Positions 1 through 10,299 of a stretch of DNA of 64,000 nt are shown here, piece after piece. The notes under the pieces were generated by a model that saw only the letters and a list, made by a program, of their open reading frames with translations, did not search any database and was not told the DNA's origin. Source of the stretch: Diphasiastrum complanatum. Its lineage: Eukaryota; Streptophyta; Lycopodiopsida; Lycopodiales; Lycopodiaceae. The position numbers and the translations under genes were made by a program. Every line of letters starts with the position of its first letter. Position 1 is the stretch's first letter. The DNA is taken from positions 3,031,186 through 3,095,185 of the forward strand of contig CM055110.1 in the NCBI GenBank assembly GCA_029204225.1, read 5' to 3'.

Positions 1-712
1 TCTTTTGCAGTATCTGCAAAATAGCTTGGTCTTGGATGATGATTGATGTGAGAAATTGGCAAAAATCTAGCTTGGTATTTTTTTATGATAGAAGTTTGTA
101 AGTGAATCTCACATGTGTGGAGGATGTTCCCACGTGTGGAGAATTGTAAAGTAAATAAAAATGTTTGATATAGGGGTCTCATAGAATTTCATAGTCAAGC
201 ATTTAGGTGTAGGATGTTGATAGGGTCAAATTTGGCATAGATGGCAAATTATCCATTTCCACTTGTAATGCCACTATTGAGCCAAAATAGAGTAGGAGGC
301 CAAACTTGTGCCAATTAGAGTGTAGACAAGTGTAATGCTTTTGTTTGATGGAGTTTAAGAGGTCCAATAGGATTTAGAGGTGGAATCATGTGTGGTCCAA
401 TAAGAATTTGAGGTGTGCTTGAATATAGTCCAATAGAATTTAGAGGTGCATGGATCAATGGTCCAATAGGATTAAGAGGTGGCAAAGTGTGGTCCAATCA
501 TAGTTAAGCATAGTGTTAGCTCATGGATCTAGTAGTATCATTGTACTCCTCATTTGGATCTAATTGATTTTGAGATTGAGTGGATTTTGAGTGTCATTGA
601 ATTTCTAGCTTTCTCTCTCTACCCGAGAGCTCATGATGGTTTTTCTCTCTCTACCCAAGGAGAGCAGCTTGTTTTTACTTAGAATACTTTTGGAACACTT
701 CCCACACGTGTG
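1..712 (-). repeat. Inverted duplicate of the LTR A/Copia junction at 48854-49565
   Basis: Read on the reverse strand, this block matches 48854-49565 base for base with no indel that I could find: paired positions sum to 49566. It holds the distal part of LTR A and, at 1-46, the start of a Copia fragment whose reverse-strand frame reads CRYCKR, the beginning of a gag zinc knuckle. Because the LTR/Copia junction is also shared, the two copies come from duplication of an already built composite, not from two independent LTR insertions. The match stops at the palindrome at 703-712. The short frame at 315-497 is only the LTR tandem repeat read as protein. Confidence 0.93.
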
Positions 713-873
713 AGTGAGAGTTGGAAGTGATTGAATGCATGTAGTAGTGTGTTTTTGCCATAGAATCAAAGATAGATCTTGAATCTCAATCTAGTCTTGA
801 TCTTGGTGCATCTACACACCTTAGGAGATTACAAGTACATGTAGTGGACAATCCACACGTGTGAAATTCAACA
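47..873 (-). mobile_element. LTR A (827 bp, reverse orientation)
   Basis: A complete long terminal repeat on the reverse strand. It begins TGTTGAATTTC (terminus at 873) and ends near TTTCTCACA (position 47), with the usual TG...CA ends. It carries CACACGTGTG at 703-712 and 854-863, a pair of short CTCGGGTAGAGAGAGAAA-type repeats, and a 33-bp-spaced ATTGGA array described under the 48854 copy. A diverged solo copy with a TSD at 10975-11712 confirms the 5' terminus. No primer site or polypurine tract adjoins it, so its parent family is not identified here. Confidence 0.8.
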
Positions 874-1882
874 ATTGACTATGCTGCTACTGTTGATGCT
901 ACTGGTGTTTCGCCTTTGTCTTCTTATCCTTGAAGACTTTCTTCTTCTTGGACTACCGCTTGTTTGAGTAGAGTGCCATGGATTTGGGTCTCGTTGTCGT
1001 AGACAAGCTTTTCCTCCTAACTTCTTCCTGCAACAGACTTGTTGTCAATTTTTGGAGAGACAATGCAAGTGTCCAGTGTTCGAGATTATTAGTCACGTCT
1101 AGATTTTATTCCACGTCGAGGCCTGTTGGTGACTAATGACCTTGAGAGGACCCAGACACTCTAATTGAGACATATGGAGTAGTGCATGTATGTGTGACTG
1201 ATATAGATAGGAGATATGCTTGTAGAGCTGTAACCTATTTATAGTTGACCTGTATGGAAATTTCATGTGATCATGCACATAATCCTACTCTCTATATATT
1301 GAGGTAGTGATTATTCCGTCGATGACTTGGTCTAGGTTACCTGATGAGCTCTTCTCCTCTTGTTGTCACATTGGCATAGCTTGGGGGCTAGATCCAGGAG
1401 GGATCTAGGATTGGTTGGGTGGTTTTGCTCCACAGTCTCTCTTGTGTTTTCCTATCCTCATCTTAGGGGATTGTCCCTAGTGGTCTTTACATTGGTATCA
1501 GAGCCCGACTAAGATGCAGTTTTGGATGGGATGGAGAGAAATTCTACATCAAATCGAAATTGGAATGCACCTGGAATCACATCCCGGATGGAGTGTTGTT
1601 TTTTCAAGGGAAATTGAGTTTGGATTCACTAATTCTTGTTGGAAGCATGCTTTTCAAACTTGGTAGATGGGCAGCTTGTCGTCCTGTGACCAACAATTCA
1701 TTCTTTAGAACATGGAATTCGCCTTGTTGATCTGCGTAGAAGCTTCACAAAGTTGTAGGAAAAAGGTTGAGATCATAGGTGATAGCAAATGAATCCTCAA
1801 TGTGAAGTTGCAGATCTTTGGAGAGAAGGTCTGATTGTTGACAACTGTGCCAACCGTGAGGTGCACATCCGAGGGGATGAAA
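721..1882 (+). repeat. Direct duplicate of 52801-53950 (end of LTR A plus LTR C block)
   Basis: Nearly identical to 52801-53950 in the same orientation. The only sizeable difference is a 12-bp deletion in the second copy near the GCTACTG repeat (about 894-905 here), plus scattered substitutions. It contains the first 150 bp of LTR A in reverse, the end of an unknown element's internal region, LTR C, its primer site and leader. Together with the 1-712 inverted match it ties this locus to the 48.9-54 kb locus. Confidence 0.92.
1064..1491 (+). mobile_element. LTR C (428 bp) with PPT and PBS on its flanks
   Basis: The LTR starts TGCAAGTGTCC right after a purine-rich tract (1049-1063, ending GGAGAGACAA) and ends CTTTACA at 1491. 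One base later (1493-1505) comes TGGTATCAGAGCC, complementary to the 3' end of plant initiator Met tRNA, the primer site. A TATA-like CTATTTATAG lies near 1227. Having a PPT before and a PBS after one LTR means internal sequence lies on both sides. The internal parts show no recognisable domain, so Copia versus Gypsy is undecided. A second copy sits inside 52801-53950. Confidence 0.65.
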
Positions 1883-1952
1883 CGTCGTGAAGGAGTGTTG
1901 GGAATAGAGGTGGAGAGCAACACCCATGCGATCCATCATCCTGACCTGCTTG

Positions 1953-2063
<111 letters not shown>

Positions 2064-2270
2064 GGCATTGGCACTTCCAAAAATCATATCCTAGGTTCTA
2101 AGTGAGTAGATTGTGTAGAATACACTTTTCCAAATCTTTTTGAGTTCAAGATCATCATAGATCTTGCTTCTTGAGTCTAGTGAGATTCAAGAGAGTAGCA
2201 TTTTTGCTAAATTCTGAGAAAGGAAGAAGGGAGAGCCTTTGTATAGTACATTGTACTTGTTACTAGATAT

Positions 2271-2875
2271 AATGGGTTCAATTGGAGCCTATCTTCTTGA
2301 GGCTAGTGAAAGGCTAAATTCTAATAATTATTCAACTTGGAAAGTAAGCATGGAGTCACTACTTGTGCTCCAAGATATGTTTGAGCTTGTCATAGGAGAG
2401 GAAGAAGAACCTCAAGGAGGGCAAGATCAAGTGAGGTACAAAAAGAGAGCTAGACTAGCATTACATTGTTGGAAAATGAATGTTAGTAATGAACTTCTAA
2501 AGGAAGTAGCATCTTGTACCTCGGCCAAGGAGGCATGGAACTACCTCAAAGGGATTTATGAATCCAAAAATACCTCTAGAGTGCTTATGATTAGAAACAA
2601 AGTTCTTCAAAGCATTAGAGGGAGTGATGAGAGTGCTCAAGAGTATGTCTTGAGAATAAAATCTCTCAACAAAGAACTTTCCATTATTAGTGAGGGTATT
2701 CATGATGATGAACTTGAATATTGTACAAAGCTTTGCTATTCAAGATGCACTACCTTCCATTGACAAGCTCCATAGTGTGCTTGTGGCCGAGGAGAGTAGG
2801 ATCCTTCATGTCAAGCAAAGCATTGGATCCTTAAAGTTGCATGATGGTAAGACGTACTATAGTTGTATCATGTAA
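2271..2875 (+). pseudogene. Copia gag fragment (UBN2 type)
   Basis: Reading from the ATG at 2271 (MGSIGAYLLEASERL), this is the N-terminal two thirds of a Copia gag of the UBN2 class: the NYSTWKVSMESLL motif, then the ALHCWKMNVSNELLKEV and SAKEAWNYLKGIYES blocks typical of the capsid region. A frameshift near 2720 moves the frame to one reading LPSIDKLHSVLVAEESRIL. The frame runs straight into a polypurine tract at 2876-2889 and an LTR, so zinc knuckle, protease, integrase and RT are all missing. The upstream ATG at 2239 is possible, but homologous copies (16.9 kb) start at the MGxxxLLEASERL methionine. Nucleocapsid role only; non-functional as it stands. Confidence 0.85.
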
Positions 2876-2889
2876 AAATTGAGGAGGAG

Positions 2890-3536
2890 TGTTAGAATTT
2901 AGCAATTTTCACATGGTCTTTGATGAATATTAGACATCTATGTGGATCCACACGTGTGAAATGACACTTGTAATATTCAAATCCATTTTGATTAGCTTTC
3001 ATTTGAGTCTGATATGACATCTCCTAAATTATAAGAGTTAGGTCCTAGATTGTAGGAATCTAGAAGGTCAACACAAACCACCAATGGATGATGTGTCAAA
3101 CTTGATAGATCTTATCCAAAGTGGATATGGATAAGTACAATGAGCTGTCCTACATGTGTTGGATGCAACTTAGAGAGAGATTATGGTGATTTTGTACTTG
3201 ATCTATGATGGATCCATTTTTGAGCTTATGATGAGAAATCTTGGTTTGTGTAGCTATCATTGTATTTTGACTCTCTTAAGCACTTTCTTTGTGGATGAAT
3301 TCTTTGTAAATGATAAGTAAACTATTTCTCTGTTATCAGGCCGTACAGTAGCTGTACTTCACACGTGTGAAGCCGTGGATCATCTTTTTTTATTGTTCTT
3401 GCTTGGAATCACAAAGATTGTCAAGTAGAAGCTAGATTTGGGGTTAGTCTTGATATTAATCAAGATCCCAAGCTACCAATCACTCTTTGTGATCATTTGT
3501 AGACCAATTTCAGTCCATAATCTCTAAAATTTGACA
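2890..3536 (+). mobile_element. Copia LTR (647 bp) between gag and RT fragments
   Basis: Starts TGTTAGAATTTAGC directly after the purine tract AATTGAGGAGGAG and ends AAATTTGACA directly before the primer site TGGTATCAGAGCC at 3537-3549. It contains CACACGTGTG at 2949-2958 and 3360-3369, the latter in the context GGCCGTACAGTA...GTACTT, which is echoed in other LTRs. Internal sequence flanks both sides (gag to the left, leader plus RT to the right), so this single LTR serves as a 3' LTR for one side and a 5' LTR for the other. Confidence 0.85.
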
Positions 3537-3549
3537 TGGTATCAGAGCC
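3537..3549 (+). other. Primer binding site (initiator Met tRNA)
   Basis: TGGTATCAGAGCC immediately follows the LTR end. This is the standard plant Copia primer site. The leader (3550-3673) that follows has lost the whole gag-protease-integrase region and joins RT sequence directly. Confidence 0.9.
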
Positions 3550-3673
3550 AAGTCAAAGAGCTCAGTTGATGATCTAAAAAACTTCATTTTGGTGAAAGCA
3601 TTGGTGCTAGAGTCACTTTGAAGGAGGGCGACCTTTTCTAATAGTAAAAGGGATCTTTGTTGGTTATGCTTCT

Positions 3674-4583
3674 ATGTTTGATGAGCCAAGTTGCTTTGAA
3701 GAAGCTATGGAATCACAAGAATGGAGGGATGCCATGCAAAAAGATTATGATGCTCTTATGGAGAATCATACATGGAAGCTTGTGGATCTTCCTCAAGGAA
3801 GAAAGCCACTTGAGTGCAAATGGATCTATAAATTGAAGTACAATCAAGATGGGTGCATCAACAAACACCAGGCAAGGCTAGTGGCAAAGGGGTCCTTGCA
3901 AACCAAGGGAGCAGAATTTGATGAAACTTTTGCTCCTGTTGCTAAGCTAGTTTTCATAAGGTTGATTATTTCTCTTGCAACTACTTTCAATTGGCCTCTA
4001 TTTCAACTTGATGTGACTAATGCTTTTCTCAATGGATATTTGGAAGAGGAGATTTTCATGAGGCAACCCGAGGGCTTCATCAAAGAAGATCAAGAGGAAA
4101 AAGTGTGTTTGTTGCTAAGAAGCCTTTATGGGCTTAAGCAAGCACCTAGAGCTTGGTACTCTAGGTCGAATACCTTCTTGAACTCTATTAAGTTTGTTGT
4201 AAGTGCTTATGACTCTTCTTTGTACTTAAGATTTAATGATGGTAAGATCATCATTCTCATTTTGTATGTTGATGACATTATCCTTAGTGGAAATGATCTT
4301 GATGGTATACAAGAAGTGAAAGTAGCATTGTTTAAGGAGTTTAAGATGGTGGATCTTGGTAATCTTCACTTCATATTAGGAATAGAAGTTTCAAGAGGCA
4401 AAGATTTGAGTTTTATTTGTCAATCCAAATATGCTTCTTCTATCTTAGAAAAGTTTGAAGAAAGATTGTAAAGGAGTAGAAACTCCTATGGAGCAAAATG
4501 TAAAAGTTTTCAATAGTGATGATGAAGCATCCTGTGAGGACATCACACTATATAGGAGACTTGTAGGCTCCTTAATTCGATCT
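3674..4583 (+). pseudogene. Copia reverse transcriptase fragment (RVT_2)
   Basis: One open frame (3674-4471) carries most of the Copia RT domain: SQEWRDAMQKDYDAL, then GCKWIYKLKYNQDG-like, [41 protein letters not shown] and the catalytic box LILYVDDIILSGND near 4260. A frameshift near 4465 leads into the ETPMEQN and DITLYRRLVGSL blocks. It then stops abruptly near 4583 at a junction with a reverse-strand Gypsy. RNase H is absent. RT function would be cDNA synthesis in the virus-like particle; the domain looks well preserved but is only a fragment. Confidence 0.9.
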
Positions 4584-5383
4584 ATCTCCTCGTCAGTATC
4601 TTTAAGGTTTAATGGAGTTGTTTTAGCCGGTCCTTCAAAGGAGTTGGAACTTGGTGTAGGTTCTCGATGTGGCTGTGGTAACTGGATAACAACATCATCC
4701 AGTGTAGAATCTTTGAACTTTTGTGGAAGATCAAAAGGCGGGTCCACAAAATTTTCTGGGACTTTGGGAATCATCTGAGTTGATTTACTACCGGACGTGG
4801 AAGCTTGGTCTGATTGTTTGATTTCTGTCTCCTTAGACAAGGGCTTTATAGGCTGTTTAAGCTTCGCACACATATGTTTTTGACGCTCGATTAATTGTGT
4901 ATCAATGATTTTATTTTTTTGTAACCGAAGTTTTTGCAGTTTTTGAGTGGGCGGTGTTGTTACCTCACTTATTATATCATCATTAATTGTATCCCAGACT
5001 TCATCTGGATACACATCCCATGTATAAACTTTGGATTTGGGCATGTATGCTTGTATGTTGGGTATTTTGGACGTCAGTTGGACATGAGCCAACGGTCCTG
5101 AAGTCTTGATCTCCTTAGGAATTGATTTTGGTGGATGACGTTGGGCGTCTAGATAGAGGAGTACATGTTCATCCATCATTTCTACATCATCTATGAAAAG
5201 AATACCTTCTTCCGAAACATGGGCGGTAGAGACACTAGGTTCTCCTGGGCACCAAGCTATAGGAATCGGGTCAATCATCATAAGTGAGATGATGGGTGTG
5301 TCAATGTTTGTAGAAGATGGGATAATATCCACATCTGCTACAGCGGTTTCGATATGACATCGATTGGAATCCGCACAGTCCAC
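4584..5383 (-). pseudogene. Gypsy pol region between protease and RT (degenerate)
   Basis: Reverse-strand open frame directly downstream of the Gypsy protease at 5525-6064. It is rich in Pro, Glu, Asp and Ser, with stretches such as QLPQPHREPTPSSNSFEGP, and has no fold I can name. By position it is the linker that in this Gypsy lineage separates retropepsin from RT. It is cut near 4584 by the Copia RT fragment on the other strand, so RT, RNase H and integrase of this Gypsy are missing from the window. Confidence 0.6.
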
Positions 5384-5524
5384 AGTGGCTAGTGCATGAC
5401 CCCAATTGATTATATCCGTGGATCGTGTATAGTGGCCTTTTGGTTGGATCGGGACATTATCTGATTTGTCATATGTTGTAGATGAGCAATCATCGTATAC
5501 CTTGGCTGGCTTGACATGGCCTAC

Positions 5525-6064
5525 TTAGTCAACCGTGACTCGTTTTTCGTGGTTGCCAAAGGTAATTTTACTATGCTTCCAATCTTGGACAACACCTGCC
5601 ATCTGGAGCCAGGGTGTACCAAGAAGGAGTTTATATGTATTAGCATCTTCTAGTAGGTCTAAGATGACACAATCGATAACAAACTTGACACCTGCTATCC
5701 GAACTTTTATATTTGATAAATGACCAGCAGGGCTGGTAACTCGTTGATCAGCCATGCAAAGTTTATATCGTGGTTGATCGAGGGTATGGAAGCCCCATGA
5801 CTTTGCCAATGACAAAGCCATTATATTAATGCCCGATCCGCTATCAAGGATAGCAGATACTACAGGATAATCTTTATAGGACAAAGGTAGTGTGATGCTC
5901 TTCTCCTTAGCAACACCTATATTCATCAGATTCATAGGAATCTGAGGACTTTCGAGAATGTCTTCTGGTTTTCGCTGTTCATCAGGAATAGGAGGCAGCT
6001 GAAAACTACGATGGATATAGCGTTGAAGTCCGATGAAGGATTTGATTGCACTATGGAACGACAT
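5525..6064 (-). pseudogene. Gypsy retropepsin (aspartic protease)
   Basis: Reverse-strand frame of 179 residues. The hallmark is VVSAILDSGSGINIMALSLA around residues 68-87, where DSG is the catalytic triad. It is followed by the flap region (LCMADQRVTSPAGHLSNIKV) and the YKLLLGTPWLQMAGV block that matches the retropepsin ILG-x-W-L motif. It would cleave the Gag-Pol polyprotein. The gag of the same element lies upstream (7218-8041) and the linker downstream (4584-5383). The domain appears intact, but the element is truncated. Confidence 0.85.
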
Positions 6065-6298
6065 AGTGAGTTGAGCTTGTAGGAGGTCAGAAAATACTTC
6101 AAGTCCCTATAGGGATTGCTCCTTTTTGGGGATATGAGCTGATAACGGACTTTTTGTATGTTCTTCCTCTCGCAAAAATTCATCTCAAAATTCGTTGTAT
6201 TGCCTTTGTTCCACTTTTGGGTCCGGGTAGTCTTTTGGTAATTTGGAGGCCGTCAAATGGCTTCCATGTAGGTCAGCTGATATTCGATGGTGTTGCTG

Positions 6299-7112
6299 CT
6301 ATTCTTGTTGTTGGCGTTGTGCTCTAGTAGGAACTCTAATAGGTTCGGATGAGATATGACGTGTTGGGAGAATCCTGCTAGGTTGTTTAGGACAATCCTT
6401 GAAACTGTGTTTACGTACACAGTTGGGACATTCCGCATAATATTGGTTTTTAACTTTACAGTCAGACATGAAATGTTCTATTTTGTCACAAATAAAGCAG
6501 CGGTTGCTCATGGGTCCCATGGCGATAGCGTAACCATCTTGGATGGCTAGATGTGCCGAGTTTTCTGGTGGTGTGGAATACTCAGCTTGTTTGCATGAGC
6601 ATGAGTTGTCGGTTTGATAATGGTGATGACTAGATGATGGATTGTTGTATCATTGTGGTATGATTGATCGTAGAAGTTGTCTACCAGATGTGCTTGGGTA
6701 GATTCTCGAGGATGTCTATGTTTTTGTGCTCCTAGATCTTGTTGTCCTCTTGGTGGTGGTCCTAAGAGCGCTAGTTGTGGTTGAGGATCATGTCTAGGTT
6801 GTCTGGGCAACTCTTGTATATGGACGTGGTTGTTTCGTGGTTGATAAGTCATGTGGTGGTGCTGTGAAACAAATGGTTGCTAGGAAGTTGATAATGTCCT
6901 CCTGACTAGTTGTGAGGCTGGTTCCTCGGGTTATAATAGCAATAAAGAGAGGTATGGCCCATAAAGTCGCAGATTTCACATTTGATCAAGGAAGTATTTG
7001 GGACCGGTTGGTATGAAGGGCACTCATTGCCAGTGTGTGCACCTCGGCAGTGAGGGCACCACATGTTCTCTCGTCTATGGTGGATTTGGCCAGTGGGTAA
7101 CTGACCCGACAT
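6299..7112 (-). pseudogene. Gypsy gag C-terminal part with two CCHC-type knuckle regions
   Basis: Several short reverse-strand frames together give the nucleocapsid part. Near 7070-6920 they read CPHCRGAHTGNECP and then CEICDFMGHTSLYC. Near 6500-6390 a second pair reads CFICDKIEHFMSDC and CPNCVRKHSFKDCP. Between them lies a Pro/Gln/His-rich stretch (QPRHDPQPQLALLGPPPR). Such knuckles bind RNA during packaging. Two double-knuckle clusters in one gag are unusual. Stops and frameshifts between the frames mean the gene is dead. The 6065-6298 stretch continues the gag-protease connector with no domain I recognise. Confidence 0.75.
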
Positions 7113-7217
7113 TGAACTCTGGATAGACTTAAGAGTGTTCTAAAACTCTTTCGTGAGTTTCTCCATCTGTTGTTGGTGTTGCTGGTTAAACAACTCCATC
7201 TGTGTCTTCCATAACTG

Positions 7218-8041
7218 TTATTGAGTGTCATCGTTTGGATGAGCTTCTTGGACAACACGATGTGCTCTCCGTTCTCGTGGTTTATCAACATCTGAGACCT
7301 CGTCTTCTTCCCGAATGGCATCAGACATGGCTTGTTTCAATGATGTATATTCATCATTGGAAGGAAGTTCACATCTTATCAATCGTGGGATCCAACAAGG
7401 AACCAAATGATGAGCATGGCTTCGGTGGGTTGCTCTTGTACCTGACTTTTTAATCGTTTAAATCGTTCAATGTAGTCACGTACTTTTTTGTCTTTTGTCA
7501 TTTTGATATTACTTAGTTTGACAGAAGGACTTTCTATCAAGCAAAATGGCTTGAAGTATTTGATAAAGGCCTCCTTGAAGAGTGACCAGTCACTTTTATC
7601 TTCACGATCAAGGTTAAAAAACCATTCTCGTGCTCGATCGATCATGGTCATCGAGAACAATTGAATTATGATGTCTGGTGATGTTTCGCCATAGACATCA
7701 CATGCATTCTCAAAGACTTGAAGAAATCTTTGAGGATCAGTGTTGCCATCGTACTTAGGTAAGTCGAGCTTTGGGGTCCTTTTTTCAGTACGTGGAACAT
7801 TATTTGCGAAAGCTCTGTTTAAGTGAGCTCTTGCATGTGAGGATTCGGCAGCATGAAATTTTGGTCGTTCGTATGGATCTTCATAACGCACAGGTTCCCA
7901 TCTATTGAATGGGTTTGTGGATGGCTCTTGGACTTGAGATTTCATCTGAGAATATATGTTAAATCGAGCCTGTTCGGTGGATGGAGAAACCATCTCTGGT
8001 GGATAGTCCTCCGTAGAATTCGGATCATAAGGGCGATCCAT
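7218..8041 (-). pseudogene. Gypsy gag (retrotransposon gag capsid domain)
   Basis: The main frame (7379-8041) begins MDRPYDPNSTEDYPPEM and contains the Gypsy gag core: LDLPKYDGNTDPQRFLQVFE, MTMIDRAREWFFNLDRE, WSLFKEAFIKYFKP and VRDYIERFKRLKSQV. A frameshift near 7390 moves to the frame ending at 7218 (IPRLIRCELPSNDEYTSLK). The related forward element at 50642-51543 has the same order (LDLPKYNGLTN..., LPKRIRCELKRHNEYA), which supports the call. It encodes the capsid protein. The start at 8041 is the first ATG upstream of the conserved core. Confidence 0.85.
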
Positions 8042-8619
8042 GACAGCGTGTAGAGTGTCGTAGGATTGTGTAAATATGCACTTGGACTCTGGTTATAGTG
8101 GATACAGGTGTTGAAATGCGGTTGCTACGAATCCACAGTTGATGCGAGTGTAATGCAACTAATGGCGGTGGATACGGGTAAGGTGGTGGAACGATAGAAT
8201 GCGGTGGTAGCAGTGCAATACGGGTTGTGGCGGTCCGTTGCAGTTTTTTTTTTTCTTTTTTTTTTGCGGTCGGTTGCGGTCTCAATGGCTTGTGGCTGTA
8301 GCAACGGCTGGGTGCGGCATCAACGTTGCTATGCGAAATGTGAGAAAGGGTGGTCGATTGGTTGCTGGAGGTGAGGAAGGGGTCGTAGGCTGTATGATTG
8401 CAGTCTGCTGCGGTCAGGGGCAACCGAGGGTAGACGTAGGGATAGAACACGGTATATTTTGGGTCGCAATAATGCAAAGAGTGAAGTAATGGGTGTGCTA
8501 GTGAATGTATTCGCTACAGTTGGATATAGTTACCACTGTGCAGAATGGTCACGACAGATCAATGCGGTCATTACGAGTGGTCGCAGTGATTGTAATGCTG
8601 GTGAATATGGACTGGACGG
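8042..8619 (-). other. Gypsy 5' leader, GCGGT-rich; no gene
   Basis: About 580 bp upstream of the Gypsy gag start, rich in degenerate GCGGT/GGTTGCGG motifs with a poly-T/C run at 8244-8266. Open frames here are low complexity and unlike any protein I know. I read it as the untranslated leader or LTR-adjacent region of the reverse-strand Gypsy. No primer site was found. Confidence 0.5.
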
Positions 8620-9145
8620 TCAAAGAATCGGTTGAGATCTGAAATTAGCCATTGGTTGAGAACTGACGCAAAAGCGTCGGTCGAGATATGTTGCGAAGCT
8701 ATTGGTTGAGATGTGTTGCGAGGCTGTCGGTTGAGATCTGATGCAAGGTCGTTGGTTGAGATCTGACGCGAGGTCGTCGGTCAAGATTTGATGTGAACCG
8801 TCGTCAGTCAAGATCTGACGCGAAGTGTCGTCGGTCAAGATCTGACACGAAGCGTTGGTTGAAATCTGTTTTGAAGCTGTCGGTCGAGATCTGACGTGAA
8901 GCGGTCGGTTGAGATTTAATATTGACCGTCAGTTGAGATTTGAGTGAATAGGCGTCGGTCGAGATTTGATTGAGGGCCGTCGGTTGAGATCTAACACAAA
9001 ACGTCGGTCGAGATCTAAGTGAAGGCCATCGGTTGAGATTTAAGAGGATGATGTCAGTTGAGATCTGATGCAGTGTGTCGGTTGAGATCTAACTAAAGGC
9101 CATCGGTTGAGATTAGACTGTAGTGCATCGGTCGTGATTTGAAAG
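8620..9145. repeat. Minisatellite, core GTCGGTTGAGATCTGA, period about 25-30 bp
   Basis: Some 19-20 degenerate tandem units sharing the core CGGTTGAGATCTGA, separated by variable 8-14 bp stretches often reading CGCGAAG or GAAGGCC. Units differ by several substitutions, so the array is old. It lies upstream of the reverse-strand Gypsy gag, where 5'-leader minisatellites are known in some plant Gypsy lineages. The spacers are not unique equal-length sequences, so this is not a CRISPR array. Confidence 0.9.
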
Positions 9146-9274
9146 ATGGCTCTGGCGCTAGTCGAGATTGAACCATGGCTCAGCTTGGAAATGAGCGTGA
9201 AGCGTTGGTGGAGAACTGTGGTTCGCGGTAGGCGGGGTGGTTTAATGTATGTGGAGCTGTGGAACGGCATCAAA

Positions 9275-9303
9275 TGTTCACAGATTCCTCGAATCTGTGA
9301 ACA
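9275..9303. other. Perfect 13-bp stem with 3-nt loop followed by T run
   Basis: TGTTCACAGATTC, loop CTC, then GAATCTGTGAACA, followed after a few bases by TTTTTT. The arms are exactly complementary. It stands alone in otherwise non-coding sequence beyond the minisatellite. It could be a transcript-end structure of an element, or chance; no function can be assigned. Confidence 0.8.
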
Positions 9304-10299
9304 CGGTTTTTTGCTTCTTCTTATACTTCTGTAGTTACGATTCTTTATGGTACTTCTTCTTATTAGAACAGCTACAGGCAGAAGCGTTACTCAGTTTTCA
9401 GCATGTATTTCCCAGTCTGTCAATGGGAGACATGGTTTCGATACTCAGCTACACGCATAACCAGCCATGTAACCATCTATATCTCAAGAAGATCAACGTT
9501 TTAGAATAGGGAGCAATCTTACCATTATCTACTGTATCAGAAACAATAAAAGAACAAGATTAACTACTGGAACAAGAAACAAAATTCAAGAAACAAGAAA
9601 CAAGATTTCTAGCAGCATTTTAATAATCTAAGAATCAAGAAACACTCATTACTTGATGCTTAGATTACTCAAGAACAATCAAGAACTGGGTTGCAAGGGA
9701 GTATGCAAGATCTATACCACAAACCAGCCTATCTAGTTTACTTGAATGCTGATTACTACCTTATTCCACAAACAAGAACTAAATCCTAATCCACAACTAA
9801 GCAAGAAACAAGAAACAAGAACCTAGTTAATCCACAATGCAAAGGAATCAAGCATGCTCATAGAAATCTCACTCAAGAACATTGCCATGAACAAGGAGCT
9901 TAGCTATCATCAAAAACTTGTGGAGGATCCTCTTTATTTGCTCAAGAGAACTTGACAATACATTCAAAAGCTCCCTCACAAGAGAGGGGGCTCTTAAATA
10001 AGCAAGAAGGCTGCCCACATGGAGCCCAAGTGGCAATTCCACCAAATTAGAAACTACATGTGGAATTTGCCCTTCCACTAAAGGTCACCATCAAAAGGTA
10101 GCTCACTCTTACTAATTTAAGGGGGGTCTACATTTATTTACAATGCCTAGGAAATATTACTAGCTCCTACTTCGTCATTCCTTCTTTGGGATACACCATG
10201 TAGGCTCACATAGATAACTCACTGTCTTCCTAGCTAGTAATTCCTCGGCTCTTATGCTCGGCTCTCAACTTCTTCTGCTCTCCTCCTTTTGTCTTTCAT
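9304..10299. other. Unassigned non-coding stretch, rich in CAAGAAACAAGA
   Basis: About 1 kb with no convincing open frame. The part 9560-9850 has many AAACAAGAA/ACAAGAAC motifs. The sequence around 9985-10000 (CTCTTAAATAAGC) resembles LTR promoter or poly(A) surroundings, so part of this is probably LTR or leader sequence of an unknown element. I see no gene. Confidence 0.4.

Noticed and set aside
315-497. Identical 60-residue frames here (reverse) and at 49069-49251 (forward)
   Set aside because: The PLNPIGPL pattern comes from the 33-bp tandem repeat of LTR A read as protein; identity reflects the LTR duplication, not coding constraint.
1493-1505. TGGTATCAGAGCC as a tRNA gene fragment
   Set aside because: It is the retrotransposon primer site complementary to the tRNA 3' end. 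No cloverleaf surrounds it here or at the other copies, and I found no tRNA or rRNA gene in the window.
8620-9145. CRISPR-like array
   Set aside because: Units are degenerate, spacers are neither unique nor of equal length, no cas genes exist and the DNA is plant nuclear. It is a minisatellite.
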